A stretch of 64,000 nucleotides of DNA from Mesorhizobium shangrilense (GCF_028826155.1 NZ_JAQGPN010000001.1:3291501-3355500), one strand, 5' to 3'. Shown: positions 1 through 8,833, counted from the stretch's first letter. The notes: a model not told the origin generated them from the letters alone. Numbers and translations: made by a program.

Positions 1-434
1 ATCCCCAGCGTGCGTCCCCTCAGCTCGTGGGTCAGGGGAAAATTGCCGGCCGGCCAGCGCCCTTCCCGGACATACCGGTCGGTCTGGGGGATGCGGCGCG
101 CAAGGGCAATCATCAGCCCGATGGTGATTTCCGCCATCCCGTCATTGAGGACGTCGGGGGTATTCGTCACCGTCACCTTGCGTGCAGCGGCCGCGCGCAC
201 GTCGATGGAATCGTAGCCCACGCCGAAATTCGCGATGATCTCGAGGTTTGGCAAACGGTCCATCAGCCCTGCCGAAACTTGGCCGCCGGCGATGGCTCGA
301 ATCAATTTCCCGGTGTCTGTCAGCAGCCGGTCGCGGTCCGTCGCCTCGTACAGCTTGTGGACAATGAAACGCTCGGCAAGGGCCGTTTCGCAGCTCTCGT
401 GCAGCGGATGGGTTTGAAGGATATGAATGCTCAT
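1..434 (-). CDS. D-2-hydroxyacid dehydrogenase, N-terminal part (cut by window edge)
   Basis: The reading frame opens at ATG 434 and runs off the left edge, giving 144 residues. The translation starts MSIHILQTHPLHESC and contains NLEIIANFGVGYDSIDV, the catalytic-domain pattern of D-isomer-specific 2-hydroxyacid dehydrogenases, then TNTPDVLNDGMAEITIGLM, and it ends at GRTLG just before the NAD-binding glycine motif would appear. Family members reduce 2-ketoacids such as glyoxylate, hydroxypyruvate or 2-keto sugar acids with NAD(P)H. It lies 42 bp downstream of the enolase-superfamily gene on the same strand, so the two are probably co-transcribed and serve the same catabolic route. The family call is firm; the substrate is unknown and the C-terminal half is outside the window. 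Confidence 0.88.
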   Translation of the reverse strand, partial: MSIHILQTHPLHESCETALAERFIVHKLYEATDRDRLLTDTGKLIRAIAGGQVSAGLMDRLPNLEIIANFGVGYDSIDVRAAAARKVTVTNTPDVLNDGMAEITIGLMIALARRIPQTDRYVREGRWPAGNFPLTHELRGRTLG

Positions 435-476
435 GTGTCTCGTTCCTGGTGGCGGAAGGGAAGTGGGCGACAAGAT

Positions 477-1631
477 CTACGGCCAGAAGGTGCTGCCCTC
501 GATGAAGCCGTACCGGGCAAGGAGTTCCTCATTCAGCCTCACGCCGAGGCCGAGAGCGGTCGGAGCGGCGATCTTGCCGTCCACGAGCTTGAACGGGGTC
601 TCCGCCAGTTCATCGACAAGCGGCAGCCCGTGGGTCGGATATTCGAGATAGCGCGCGTGGGGGTCGGCGAAGGCGAGGCTGTAATTGGCCGCCAGGCACG
701 GGGCCATGCCCCATGAGTGATAGATGACGCCGACGCCGTAGGCGCGGGCGAGCGCGGCAATGTCCATGCACTCCGTGATGCCGCCGGAATGGGTCGGATC
801 CGGCTGCACCCAGTCGAGCGCGCCGCACTCGAAGTAGGGCAGGAACTCGTGCACGCCGACGGCCGTTTCACCAGCTGCGACAGGGACCGGCGAATTCTGG
901 CGCACGAAGGCGCAGCCATCGTAGTCGCGATTGCCGACCGGATCCTCGAACCAGGCGATATCGAACTTCTCCAGCGCGTTAATATGCGCGAGGGCCTGCT
1001 TGGCCGAGAACGGGCGCGGATTATGTCCCATCACCGCATCGACCATGAGCTCTACGTCAGGCCCCAGCACGTCGCGGCAAAGACGTACCTTCTCGACATC
1101 CTCGGCAATGGATTGGCCGATTCGAATCTTGACGGCGCGAAAGCCGCGTTCGAGGTATCCTTCCATCTCGGCGATCAATTGATCGCGCGGAGCATCCATG
1201 CCGCCGCTGGCATAGGCCGTGATCGCATCATGCGCCTTGCCGCCAAGGAGTTCATACAGCGGCACGCCAAGCGCCTGCGCCTTGATGTCCCAAAGCGCGA
1301 CCTCGATGGAGCCGGCGACCATGAGCGGCAGCCCCGCCTTGCCCCAGGCGAGCGATTTCGAGCGCAGCTTGTGGAAAAGTCCGGTTGCCTCGGTCGCATT
1401 CTCGCCGATAAGTAGTGGGGCGTAATTTTCAACAAGCGCGCGTGTCGCCAAGGGGGCGCTAAGGCCGGGATAGTATGCCTCGCCGAAGCCGCGCAGGCCG
1501 TCTGCCGTCGTCACTTCGACGAGCGCAGTGTTCCAGTAGCGCATGTTGCCGCCGGCCCACCTGATGGCGAGTTGACTGATATCCTGCGTCAGGAGATGGC
1601 AATGGACCTTCGTAATGGTGGTATCTGTCAT
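477..1631 (-). CDS. Mandelate racemase/muconate lactonizing-type enzyme (enolase superfamily)
   Basis: 384 residues, the usual length for the family. Barrel residues can be placed: K168-x-R170 (general base position), metal ligands D198, E229 and E255, then D278 and H305 (motif VIYHSWG), which form the Asp-His dyad typical of the mandelate racemase subgroup. Members abstract the proton alpha to a carboxylate, and most are sugar-acid dehydratases, racemases or cycloisomerases. The ATG at 1631 is chosen because GGAGG lies 6 nt upstream; an ATG two codons earlier would sit directly on that Shine-Dalgarno. Divergent from the LacI-type gene and followed by the hydroxyacid dehydrogenase. Dehydration of an aldonic or uronic acid is my inference from the neighbouring transporter and dehydratase; the sequence alone does not give the substrate. 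Confidence 0.9.
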   Translation of the reverse strand: MTDTTITKVHCHLLTQDISQLAIRWAGGNMRYWNTALVEVTTADGLRGFGEAYYPGLSAPLATRALVENYAPLLIGENATEATGLFHKLRSKSLAWGKAGLPLMVAGSIEVALWDIKAQALGVPLYELLGGKAHDAITAYASGGMDAPRDQLIAEMEGYLERGFRAVKIRIGQSIAEDVEKVRLCRDVLGPDVELMVDAVMGHNPRPFSAKQALAHINALEKFDIAWFEDPVGNRDYDGCAFVRQNSPVPVAAGETAVGVHEFLPYFECGALDWVQPDPTHSGGITECMDIAALARAYGVGVIYHSWGMAPCLAANYSLAFADPHARYLEYPTHGLPLVDELAETPFKLVDGKIAAPTALGLGVRLNEELLARYGFIEGSTFWP

Positions 1632-1713
1632 GAGCATCCTCCGCAAAAGGGTGAGAGTGGCCGCATGGCCATGTTCAAGGGTTGATTGACGGTTCGAAGC
1701 GGGAGTTGAGGGT
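1632..1713. promoter_or_regulatory. Divergent intergenic region between enolase-superfamily gene and LacI-type regulator
   Basis: An 82-bp gap between two divergent starts must hold at least the leftward promoter. It contains the perfect 10-bp palindrome CATGGCCATG at 1664-1673, a possible operator half for the adjacent LacI-type protein. The palindrome is short and could be chance, and no clear -35/-10 pair stands out. Confidence 0.3.
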
Positions 1714-2766
1714 TTGGCGCAGCTGGAAAAGCCGACGGGGGAAAGACCGGTCACGATTAAGGACGTCGCCCGCGAGGCGGGCGTGTCGGCGATGACGGTT
1801 TCCAACGTTCTCAACGGGCGCGGCCGCGTTTCGGATTCCACTGCCGAGCGCATCCGCGCCGTAGTCGAGAGGCTGGGCTATCGACCGTCCGTCGTCGCCA
1901 GACGACTGCGCCTCTCGCAGCAATGGACAATCGGCATGCTGATCGTCGTCGAGGATCCCGACTTTCTCAGCGATCCCTTCATCACCGCGCAGGTCACCGG
2001 TCTGACGAACTATCTCACGGCGAACTCGTACAGCCTCATCCTGCGCGGCATAAAGCCGTCCGATTTCCGCACGACCGGCCTCTTCCAGGACATCGAGGCG
2101 GACGGGATGGTGGCGATCCTGTCCGGAGAGAAGGTCCAGCGAAACTGGTTCGTAAGCGAATTGGCGACGCTGCGCGTACCCTTCGTTCTCCTGCAGGAGC
2201 ACCACGTCCCCGAAAACGCAGACTGCGCCATTATCCGCCAGGACGACGAGGATGGAGGGCGTCAAATCGCCCGCCATCTTCTGGCTACCGGCGCGCGCAA
2301 GTTCTGGATGCTCATGCCGCAGGCCGAATGGGCCGCGATGCGATCCCGCATGGAGGGCGTCGCCTCGGTGATCAGGGAAGCAGGCGCTCCCGACCTCGAA
2401 GTGATCCGCTGCGGCGACGAAAGCTATGATGTCACCTTCGACGCGACGCTGGCCGCGCTCGGTCAGCGCCCGCCGCCGGACGCCATCATCGGCGGCAACG
2501 ACCAGATGGCAATTGCCGCGATGAAGGCCTGCATCGCCAGGGGCATGCGCGTCCCCGAGGACATCCAGGTCAGCGGCTTCAATGCCTTTGACATCTGGCG
2601 CTATGTCGACCCGGTGCTGACGACTGTGCGTTCTGCCGCGCACGCGCTCGGCGAGCGCGCGGCATCGGAGCTGATCGCCCGCCTTCAGGAAGGCAAATTC
2701 AGCAAGACCGAAATCGTCCTTCCCATCGAGTTCCAGCCCGGCCGCTCGACACGATCCCCCGTCTAG
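1714..2766 (+). CDS. LacI-family transcriptional regulator
   Basis: 350 residues. The N-terminal helix-turn-helix reads TIKDVAREAGVSAMTVSNVL (about residues 14-33), followed by the hinge region with GYRPSVVARRL. The rest is a periplasmic-binding-protein-like effector domain, with the usual IIGGNDQMAIAAMKA and VSGFNAFDIWR signatures. The start is a TTG at 1714, with GGGAG about 9 nt upstream; no ATG fits before the HTH. It sits between the divergent catabolic genes and is the obvious candidate regulator of both arms. LacI-type proteins normally bind a sugar or sugar acid and release a palindromic operator. The effector is not predictable here. Confidence 0.93.
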   Translation: MAQLEKPTGERPVTIKDVAREAGVSAMTVSNVLNGRGRVSDSTAERIRAVVERLGYRPSVVARRLRLSQQWTIGMLIVVEDPDFLSDPFITAQVTGLTNYLTANSYSLILRGIKPSDFRTTGLFQDIEADGMVAILSGEKVQRNWFVSELATLRVPFVLLQEHHVPENADCAIIRQDDEDGGRQIARHLLATGARKFWMLMPQAEWAAMRSRMEGVASVIREAGAPDLEVIRCGDESYDVTFDATLAALGQRPPPDAIIGGNDQMAIAAMKACIARGMRVPEDIQVSGFNAFDIWRYVDPVLTTVRSAAHALGERAASELIARLQEGKFSKTEIVLPIEFQPGRSTRSPV

Positions 2767-2806
2767 TCGCATCCACCCTCCCCGGTGCGTTTCGGATTCT
2801 CTGCGT

Positions 2807-2834
2807 TTGACAAGACCCGAGATTGATGTATCGT
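2807..2834 (+). promoter_or_regulatory. Candidate sigma-70 promoter for the amidohydrolase-TctCBA-dehydratase genes
   Basis: TTGACA at 2807-2812 is followed 16 nt later by TATCGT at 2829-2834, within the 221-bp gap between the regulator gene and the amidohydrolase gene. The stretch just downstream (2835-2870) is AT-rich for this genome and carries AACC and GGTT inverted halves, where an operator could lie. This is pattern recognition only. Confidence 0.45.
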
Positions 2835-2987
2835 TAAACCAACTGGACAACAATACGGTTCTTTAGTCGCGCTGGGCATTCAGGAGGGGAAGCTTCGGTT
2901 CGATCCGTAGCTCCATGCCGCCGGAAAGCCTACCAAAGCTTGGGCCTGAGGCCGTCCGGCCATTCGTTTCGAAATGGAGCGCAGCGC

Positions 2988-3848
2988 ATGATCGTCGATT
3001 GCCACGTCAACATCTTCAACGCCGACCAGTTTACACCGCCGCCCGTCGACCTGAGCGGCGGCGCGCGTCCGGGCGGCGTGCCCATGAAGGCCGACGCGGA
3101 CACGCTCTATGAGGCGATGCGCGAGGTCGACAAGGCGATCATCTTTTCGCTGCGCTACAAGGATGCGGTCGGCATCGACGGCAATGACGAAGTGACTGCC
3201 GCGGCGGTCGCGAAGTATCCGGACAAGTTTGTCGGCTTCGCCTGCGTCGATCCGCGGCGGCCTGACTACATGGACCTCCTGGAGCACGCCATCGGAACGC
3301 TCAAACTGAAGGGCGTGAAGTTCGGGCCGATCTACAACAGCGTTCCTCTCGATGATCCGCGCCTCGATCCGGTCTACGCATACTGCCAGAAGAACGACAT
3401 TCCGCTGACCATGCACATGGGCACCACATTCGCCCGCGACACGCTGCTGGACGCCGGTCGGCCGCTGCATGTCGATGCAGTGGCGCAGCGCTATCCCGAC
3501 CTCAAGATGATCATGGCGCACATGGGCCACCCATGGATCGACGAATGCATCGTCGTGGCCCGCAAGCGGCCCAACGTCTACACCGAGGTTTCAGCCCTCT
3601 GCTATCGTCCCTGGCAGTTCTATCAGGCGCTGATCTCCGCCCAGGAATACCTCATCACCGACCGGAACAAGATCTTCTGGGGCACGGATTTTCCGTTCGC
3701 CCAGGTGCGCGAATCGATCGACGACCTGCGCAACATCAATCGCTTCACCGAGGGAACATCGCTTCCGCGCGTATCGAAGGAAACGATCGACGCCATCCTC
3801 TACTCCAACCCTTTCGAACACTGGTGGCACACGCCGCTGGCTGTCTGA
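2988..3848 (+). CDS. Amidohydrolase-2 family (TIM-barrel) hydrolase, degenerate first metal motif
   Basis: 286 residues. The ATG at 2988 has GGAG 8 nt upstream; an earlier in-frame start at 2940 lacks this. The fold is the ACMSD/amidohydrolase-2 type: MIVDCHVNIF at the N terminus, MHMG (H143), MAHMGHPW (H178, H181) and WGTDFPF (D234). In most relatives the first strand carries H-x-H; here it is H6-V-N8, so one expected metal ligand is replaced by Asn. Family members hydrolyse lactones or decarboxylate acids with one bound metal. As the first gene of the rightward arm it may be a sugar lactonase or a related hydrolase feeding the same pathway; that is inference. The gap to tctC is 44 bp. Confidence 0.85.
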   Translation: MIVDCHVNIFNADQFTPPPVDLSGGARPGGVPMKADADTLYEAMREVDKAIIFSLRYKDAVGIDGNDEVTAAAVAKYPDKFVGFACVDPRRPDYMDLLEHAIGTLKLKGVKFGPIYNSVPLDDPRLDPVYAYCQKNDIPLTMHMGTTFARDTLLDAGRPLHVDAVAQRYPDLKMIMAHMGHPWIDECIVVARKRPNVYTEVSALCYRPWQFYQALISAQEYLITDRNKIFWGTDFPFAQVRESIDDLRNINRFTEGTSLPRVSKETIDAILYSNPFEHWWHTPLAV

Positions 3849-3892
3849 ACAACGCCACAACAGGCTTCAACCGATCAATGGGAGACTATCGG

Positions 3893-4864
3893 ATGAGAAG
3901 ATATCTTGAGTTCGCGACCGCAGCCGCAATGGCCGTCGGCCTCACCGTTTCGGCGGCATCGGCCAGCGAATGGCCGAACCGACCCGTCACGCTGATCGTA
4001 GCCGCCGGAGCTGGCGGCGGCACCGACGCGACCGCTCGCTGGCTGGCGGCGGACCTGGAGAAAAAGTTCGGCAAGCCGTTCAACGTCGTCAACCGCGCCG
4101 ATGGCGGCGGCATCGCCGGCATCACGGAGCTCTCGAACGCTACGCCCGACGGCTACACGGTCGGCATTCTGTTCAACTACGCGCCGTACCGCTTCCTCGG
4201 GATGGGAAATTTGACGAGCGATTCCTACACCCCGATCGCCCAGTACAATTTCGACTACTCCGCCATTCACGTCAAAGCGGACAGCCCGTTCAAGTCGCTG
4301 GCAGACGTCATCGAAAAGCTCAAGGCAGATCCGCAGTCGGTCGCCATCGGCTGCGGCGCGACCTGCCCCAGCAGCTGGAGCAGCGCCTTGTCGAAGGTGC
4401 TCATCGACAACGGCATCGACATCAAGGTCCTGCGCTGGGTCCCGAGCGCCGGCGCCGCGGCCGGCCTGCAGGAACTCGTTGCCGGCGGCGTCGATGTGCT
4501 GACCGCATCGGTTCCGGAAGCCGCATCGATGCTCGATGCAGGCGAGGTGCGCTCGCTTGCCGTCCTCGCGCCCGAGCGACTGGCAGCCTTTCCGGATGTT
4601 GCGGCCGCCGGCGAACAGGTGAAGGACGCAGCTCCGGGCGGCGTCTTCCGCGCGCTTGCCGGCCCGCCCGGACTGCCCGTCGAGATCGTCGACAAGCTGG
4701 AGGCGGCAGTCGAGGAAATCTACAACAGCGAGTCCTTCCAGAAGAGCATGGGCGACCGAGGCTTCGGCCTTCAGTACCGTGACCGCGAAGGCCTGCTCGG
4801 CTGGATGAAGACCCACGAACAGGACACCGAAACGGTGCTTCGCGCGGCCGGCGCGGTCCAGTAG
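3893..4864 (+). CDS. tctC: Tripartite tricarboxylate transporter substrate-binding protein (TctC/Bug type)
   Basis: 323 residues with a Sec signal peptide of about 24 residues (MRRYLEFATAAAMAVGLTVS, then a small-residue cleavage site near ASASEW). The mature part begins WPNRPVTLIVAAGAGGGTD, the ligand-binding loop of Bug/TctC solute receptors, and later has GPPGLPVEIVDKLE, a conserved C-terminal element. The periplasmic receptor delivers carboxylates to the TctA-TctB membrane pair. The ATG at 3893 has GGGAG 8 nt upstream; an upstream in-frame ATG at 3878 overlaps that Shine-Dalgarno. The tctB gene follows after 46 bp. The substrate is a carboxylate or sugar acid by family; no finer call is possible. 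Confidence 0.93.
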   Translation: MRRYLEFATAAAMAVGLTVSAASASEWPNRPVTLIVAAGAGGGTDATARWLAADLEKKFGKPFNVVNRADGGGIAGITELSNATPDGYTVGILFNYAPYRFLGMGNLTSDSYTPIAQYNFDYSAIHVKADSPFKSLADVIEKLKADPQSVAIGCGATCPSSWSSALSKVLIDNGIDIKVLRWVPSAGAAAGLQELVAGGVDVLTASVPEAASMLDAGEVRSLAVLAPERLAAFPDVAAAGEQVKDAAPGGVFRALAGPPGLPVEIVDKLEAAVEEIYNSESFQKSMGDRGFGLQYRDREGLLGWMKTHEQDTETVLRAAGAVQ

Positions 4865-4910
4865 TCCGGACCCGCTTCGAGGCGTCGACAGCAACGAGAG
4901 AGGAGGTCTT

Positions 4911-5402
4911 GTGAAGGTATCCGACATCATACTGGGACCGATCATCGTCGCCATCGGCGTCATCGCGCTGATCGCCGCGTCGGTGCAGCCCAAGCCGATC
5001 TTCGGCGGGGGTTATGGAGGGGGATTCTTCCCCTCCATAATCGGGGTCGGCCTCCTCGGCGCCGGCTTGATCCTGAGCTGGAATGGCTGGCGCGAACGCG
5101 CCGGCGTGCCATTCGTCGCCTTCGACGGCTGGATCAGGTCTCCGAGGCATATCGCGAACGTCGCGGTCGTCATCGGAGCGCTGCTGTTCTACATCCTTGC
5201 CTCCAACTGGCTCGGCTTCATCATCGCGGGCTTCATCACGCTGTTCGCGACCCTCCTGCAGTTTACCCGGTCTCCCATGCGCTCGCTGGTTGTCGCGGCC
5301 ATCACGACCCTGGCCGTCAAGGCGACGTTCCAGGACATGCTGCTGGTTCCGCTGCCATGGGGATTGCTCGAGCCCTATGCGGGAGTGCTGACATGGCGGT
5401 GA
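4911..5402 (+). CDS. tctB: Tripartite tricarboxylate transporter small membrane subunit TctB
   Basis: 163 residues with about four hydrophobic segments, among them PIIVAIGVIALIAASVQP near the N terminus and LFYILASNWLGFIIAGFITL in the middle. This is the size and topology of TctB. The GTG start at 4911 is preceded by AGGAGG ending 4 nt before it. The stop overlaps the start of tctA by 10 bp, so translation is coupled. TctB is poorly conserved; the call rests on topology and on its place between tctC and tctA. Confidence 0.88.
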   Translation: MKVSDIILGPIIVAIGVIALIAASVQPKPIFGGGYGGGFFPSIIGVGLLGAGLILSWNGWRERAGVPFVAFDGWIRSPRHIANVAVVIGALLFYILASNWLGFIIAGFITLFATLLQFTRSPMRSLVVAAITTLAVKATFQDMLLVPLPWGLLEPYAGVLTWR

Positions 5403-6892
5403 TCTACGACGCCTTCCTCGCGCTGATGGCGCCCGAAGTCCTGATCGTCGTGGTGCTGTCGTCGGTCTTCGGGCTGTTCGTCGGCGCAATTCCGGGGCTG
5501 ACCGCGACCATGGCGGTCGCGCTCCTGGTGCCCGTCACCTTCTTCATGGATCCGTTGCCGGCCATTGCCGCAATCGTCAGCGCCAGCGCCATGGCAATCT
5601 TCGCCGGCGACATCCCGTCCGTGCTGTTGCGCATACCGGGCACGCCCGCATCCGCCGCCTATACGGAAGCGGCCTATCGCATGACCTTGCGCGGTCAGGC
5701 CGAGCTCGTGTTGGGCGTCTGCGTCGTCACTTCCGCCGTAGGTGGTCTGGTCGGCGCGCTTTTCCTGATGTTCTTCGCGCCGGCAGTGGCCCGTTTCGCA
5801 CTGAATATCAGCAGCTACGAATATTTCTGGCTCGTCTGCCTGGGCCTGACCTCGGCCGCGTTCATTTCGCCGGGCAGTGCGGTGAAGGGCATCATATCGC
5901 TTCTTCTCGGCTTGCTCATTGCGCTGATCGGCCTGTTCCCGGTCACCGGACAGCCGCGCTTCACATTCGGCAGCACAGCCCTCTATGGAGGGGTTGGACT
6001 TGTCGCGACGCTGATCGGCATGTTCGCCATCGCGGAGATCCTTCGCTTCGCGATGTCACGCGACCCATTGCCCAGCATGGCGAAGATGAAGATCGGCAAC
6101 ATCTTCAAAGGGCTCATGCCCGAACTCTGGCGATACCGCAAAGGCTTTGCCAACGGCATTGTCGTGGGGACCGCCACCGGACCATTGCCCGGCGCCGGCG
6201 CCGACATCGCGGCCTGGATCTCCTACGCGCTGTCACGGCGCTTCAGCCACAACCGCAAGGAGTTCGACGAGGGAAGTCTTGAGGGCATCGTCGCAGCGGG
6301 CGCGGCCAACAACGCCAGCGTTTCGTCGAGCTACGTTCCTGCGACCGTTCTCGGCATCCCCGGGGACTCGATGACGGCCATCGTCATCGGCGTCCTGTTC
6401 ATGAAGGGCCTGACGCCCGGCCCGACGATCTTCCAGACGCAACCGACGCTGATCTACGGCATCTTCCTGTCGTTCATCCTCGCCAATCTGCTGATGATTC
6501 CGCTGGGTTACGGCGCCATCAAACTCTCCCGCTACATCCTCGATGTTCCGCGCGCATATCTGATGCCGATCATCATGATCTTCTGTGTGGTCGGCGCTTT
6601 CGCAATGGACAACACGCTGACGGCGGTCGTCACCATGCTCATATTCGGCGTCGTCGGATGGTTCATGGAGGAAAACGGCTTTCCCATCGCGCCCGCGCTT
6701 CTGGGCATCGTCCTCGGCCGGATGCTCGAGGAAACGTTCCTGACCTCGATGATCAAGGCGCAGGGCGATTTCCTGCAGTTCTTCTCGAGGCCCATCGCCG
6801 GCACGATCGGAGTGATCACCATACTGGTCTGGGTGTCGCCGATCCTGGTCATGCTGTGGAAGCGCACCAGCGGCCGGAAGGTGCTCGCTTAG
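5393..6892 (+). CDS. tctA: Tripartite tricarboxylate transporter large permease TctA
   Basis: 499 residues, with about a dozen membrane segments. Conserved TctA loops are present: FVGAIPGLTATMAVALLVPV near residue 30, GTATGPLPGAGADIAAWISY in the middle, and GIPGDSMTAIVIGVLFMKG. TctA forms the carboxylate/cation symport pore with TctB and receives substrate from TctC. The ATG at 5393 lies inside the tctB end with GGGAG 7 nt upstream. The dehydratase gene follows after 69 bp, so transporter and first intracellular enzyme are likely made together. Confidence 0.95.
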   Translation: MAVIYDAFLALMAPEVLIVVVLSSVFGLFVGAIPGLTATMAVALLVPVTFFMDPLPAIAAIVSASAMAIFAGDIPSVLLRIPGTPASAAYTEAAYRMTLRGQAELVLGVCVVTSAVGGLVGALFLMFFAPAVARFALNISSYEYFWLVCLGLTSAAFISPGSAVKGIISLLLGLLIALIGLFPVTGQPRFTFGSTALYGGVGLVATLIGMFAIAEILRFAMSRDPLPSMAKMKIGNIFKGLMPELWRYRKGFANGIVVGTATGPLPGAGADIAAWISYALSRRFSHNRKEFDEGSLEGIVAAGAANNASVSSSYVPATVLGIPGDSMTAIVIGVLFMKGLTPGPTIFQTQPTLIYGIFLSFILANLLMIPLGYGAIKLSRYILDVPRAYLMPIIMIFCVVGAFAMDNTLTAVVTMLIFGVVGWFMEENGFPIAPALLGIVLGRMLEETFLTSMIKAQGDFLQFFSRPIAGTIGVITILVWVSPILVMLWKRTSGRKVLA

Positions 6893-6961
6893 CCTCTGCA
6901 CCTGAACCTGCATTCGAATTGGATAACCGCCGGCGGCCGCGCCGGCGAGGAGGAGATTTGC

Positions 6962-8707
6962 ATGACGAAACCTGCAGGCGAGAAGCCGGGTAGCCAGACA
7001 CCCATGCGCAGTGGCGAGTGGTTCGCCCGCGAGGGAAAGTACGGTTTCATTCCACGCAGCTGGATGCGCAGCCAGGGCTTCGGGCCGGAACTGTTCGATG
7101 GCCGCCCCGTGATCGGCATCTGCAACACCTGGTCGGAGTTGACCCCTTGCAATGGGCACCTGCGCGATCTCGCGGAGTTCGTGAAGCGGGGCGTGCTCCT
7201 GGCCGGCGGCTACCCGCTGGAGTTTCCCGTCATGAGCCTTGGCGAGCCGTTGATGCGGCCGACCACGATGATGTTCCGCAATCTCGTCAGCATGGACGTC
7301 GAGGAGACCATTCGCGCCAACCCGATCGACGGGGTCGTGTTGCTTGCCGGCTGCGACAAGACCACGCCGGCGTTGCTCATGGGCGCGGCGAGCTGCGACA
7401 TCCCCTCAGTGCTCGTGTCCGGCGGACCGATGCTGAACGGACGTTTTCGAGGCCGTGAACTTGGCTCCGGCACCGACGTCTTCCGCTTCGACGAGGATTA
7501 CCGGACCGGCCGCCTGAGCCGCGAGGAATATGCGGAGGCCGAAGCGGCGATGAGCCGCTCGGCGGGTTCCTGCATGACCATGGGAACCGCGTCCACCATG
7601 GCCTCGCTTTCCGAGGCGATGGGTATCGCCCTTCCCATGAACGGCTCGATTCCGGCAGTCGACAGCCGGCGGAGCCGCCTTGCCGAGGAGGCTGGCGGCC
7701 ACATCGTCAGCCTGGTGCGCAGCGGCACGACCATCTCGCGCATCCTCACGCGAGCAGCCTTCGAGAATGCTATCGTCGTCAACGGCGCCATCGGTGGATC
7801 GACGAACGCGGTGGTGCATCTGCTTGCGCTGGCGGGCCGTCTCGGGGTGCCGCTCACGCTCGACGATTGGGACAGGCTCGGCGCGGACGTGCCATGCCTT
7901 GTCGACCTCAAACCTTCCGGCCGCTTCCTGATGGAGGATTTCTACTACGCCGGCGGCCTGGCCGCGCTGATGAAGCGCATCGAAGACCGGTTGGACCTCT
8001 CCGCGCGCACGGTAGAAGGCGCTGCGATCGGGGACAGGCTCAAGCGCGCCGATTGCTATGACGACGCCGTGATCCGGCGTCGCGACGATCCCGTCACCGA
8101 ACTGGGCGGGATTGTCGTTCTGCGCGGCAACCTCGCGCCTGAAGGCGCGGTGCTCAAACCATCGGCGGCTTCGCCACGCCTGATGAGTCATCGCGGCAAG
8201 GCGCTCGTCTTCGACAACGCCGACGACTATCGCGCGCGCATCGATGATCCGGACCTGGAGGTCGACGCGGACACCGTGCTGGTGCTGCTGAACGCCGGCC
8301 CCGTCGGTTATCCGGGCATGCCGGAGGTGGGCAACCTGACACTCCCAGCCAAGCTGCTCGCACAGGGCGTGACCGACATGGTGCGCATTTCGGATGGGCG
8401 GATGAGCGGCACCGCATACGGAACGGTGGTGCTGCACGTATCGCCGGAATCCGCCATCGGCGGCCCTCTGGCCCTCGTGCGCACCGGGGACGAGATCGTT
8501 CTGGACGTCGCATCGCGCAGCCTGGAGCTCAAGGTTGACGAAGCCGAGTTGCAGCGACGCCACGCAGAGCTGGTGCTGCCCCCGCCGTATTTCGAAAGGG
8601 GCTACGGCCACATGTTCATCAACTCGGTCCAGCAAGCCCATCAGGGCGTGGACTTCGACTTCCTCGTCGGCGCGACGCGCATTCAGCCGAGCAAGGTATC
8701 GTTCTGA
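6962..8707 (+). CDS. IlvD/Edd-family dehydratase (sugar-acid dehydratase type)
   Basis: 581 residues, full length. The Fe-S cluster cysteines fall at C63 (TPCN), C131 (AGCDKTTPA) and C204 (SAGSCMTMGTASTM), equivalent to the ligands of the pentonate/arabinonate dehydratase branch. MVRISDGRMSGTAYGTVVLH near the C terminus is the Mg/catalytic-serine region. By family it removes water from an aldonic acid to give a 2-keto-3-deoxy acid. The ATG is preceded by a GGAGGAG tract. A self-complementary GCCGGC-N6-GCCGGC lies just upstream (6929-6946) and could attenuate read-through from tctA. It resembles L-arabinonate/D-xylonate-type enzymes more than IlvD, and the adjacent TctCBA genes support catabolism rather than branched-chain amino acid synthesis. 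The exact substrate is uncertain. Confidence 0.93.
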   Translation: MTKPAGEKPGSQTPMRSGEWFAREGKYGFIPRSWMRSQGFGPELFDGRPVIGICNTWSELTPCNGHLRDLAEFVKRGVLLAGGYPLEFPVMSLGEPLMRPTTMMFRNLVSMDVEETIRANPIDGVVLLAGCDKTTPALLMGAASCDIPSVLVSGGPMLNGRFRGRELGSGTDVFRFDEDYRTGRLSREEYAEAEAAMSRSAGSCMTMGTASTMASLSEAMGIALPMNGSIPAVDSRRSRLAEEAGGHIVSLVRSGTTISRILTRAAFENAIVVNGAIGGSTNAVVHLLALAGRLGVPLTLDDWDRLGADVPCLVDLKPSGRFLMEDFYYAGGLAALMKRIEDRLDLSARTVEGAAIGDRLKRADCYDDAVIRRRDDPVTELGGIVVLRGNLAPEGAVLKPSAASPRLMSHRGKALVFDNADDYRARIDDPDLEVDADTVLVLLNAGPVGYPGMPEVGNLTLPAKLLAQGVTDMVRISDGRMSGTAYGTVVLHVSPESAIGGPLALVRTGDEIVLDVASRSLELKVDEAELQRRHAELVLPPPYFERGYGHMFINSVQQAHQGVDFDFLVGATRIQPSKVSF

Positions 8708-8818
8708 ACCGGCCCACCATCCATAGCCTTCTTCACGCAATTGCGAACGGGAGAACCAAACGCGCGACAACTAACTTTCGGCTTTCTGAACGCATTCATT
8801 AAAATTTAAACAGTTGCG

Positions 8819-8833
8819 GAACACAACTGGAAC
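8819..8833 (-). promoter_or_regulatory. LexA-binding SOS box (GAAC-N7-GAAC) upstream of lexA
   Basis: GAAC at 8819-8822 and GAAC at 8830-8833 are separated by 7 nt. On the other strand this is GTTC-N7-GTTC, the direct repeat bound by LexA in alphaproteobacteria. It lies about 50 bp before the lexA start, where autorepression is expected. A second, degenerate copy in the opposite orientation (GTTC-N7-GTTT) is at 8845-8859. Confidence 0.85.

Noticed and set aside
3533..3892. N-terminal extension of the tctC frame
   Set aside because: It overlaps the amidohydrolase gene and would remove the signal peptide from the N terminus.
8741..8818. Additional LexA boxes or a strong promoter pair upstream of the SOS box
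   Set aside because: Only isolated GAAC and GTTC tetramers with wrong spacing were found; not enough to call.
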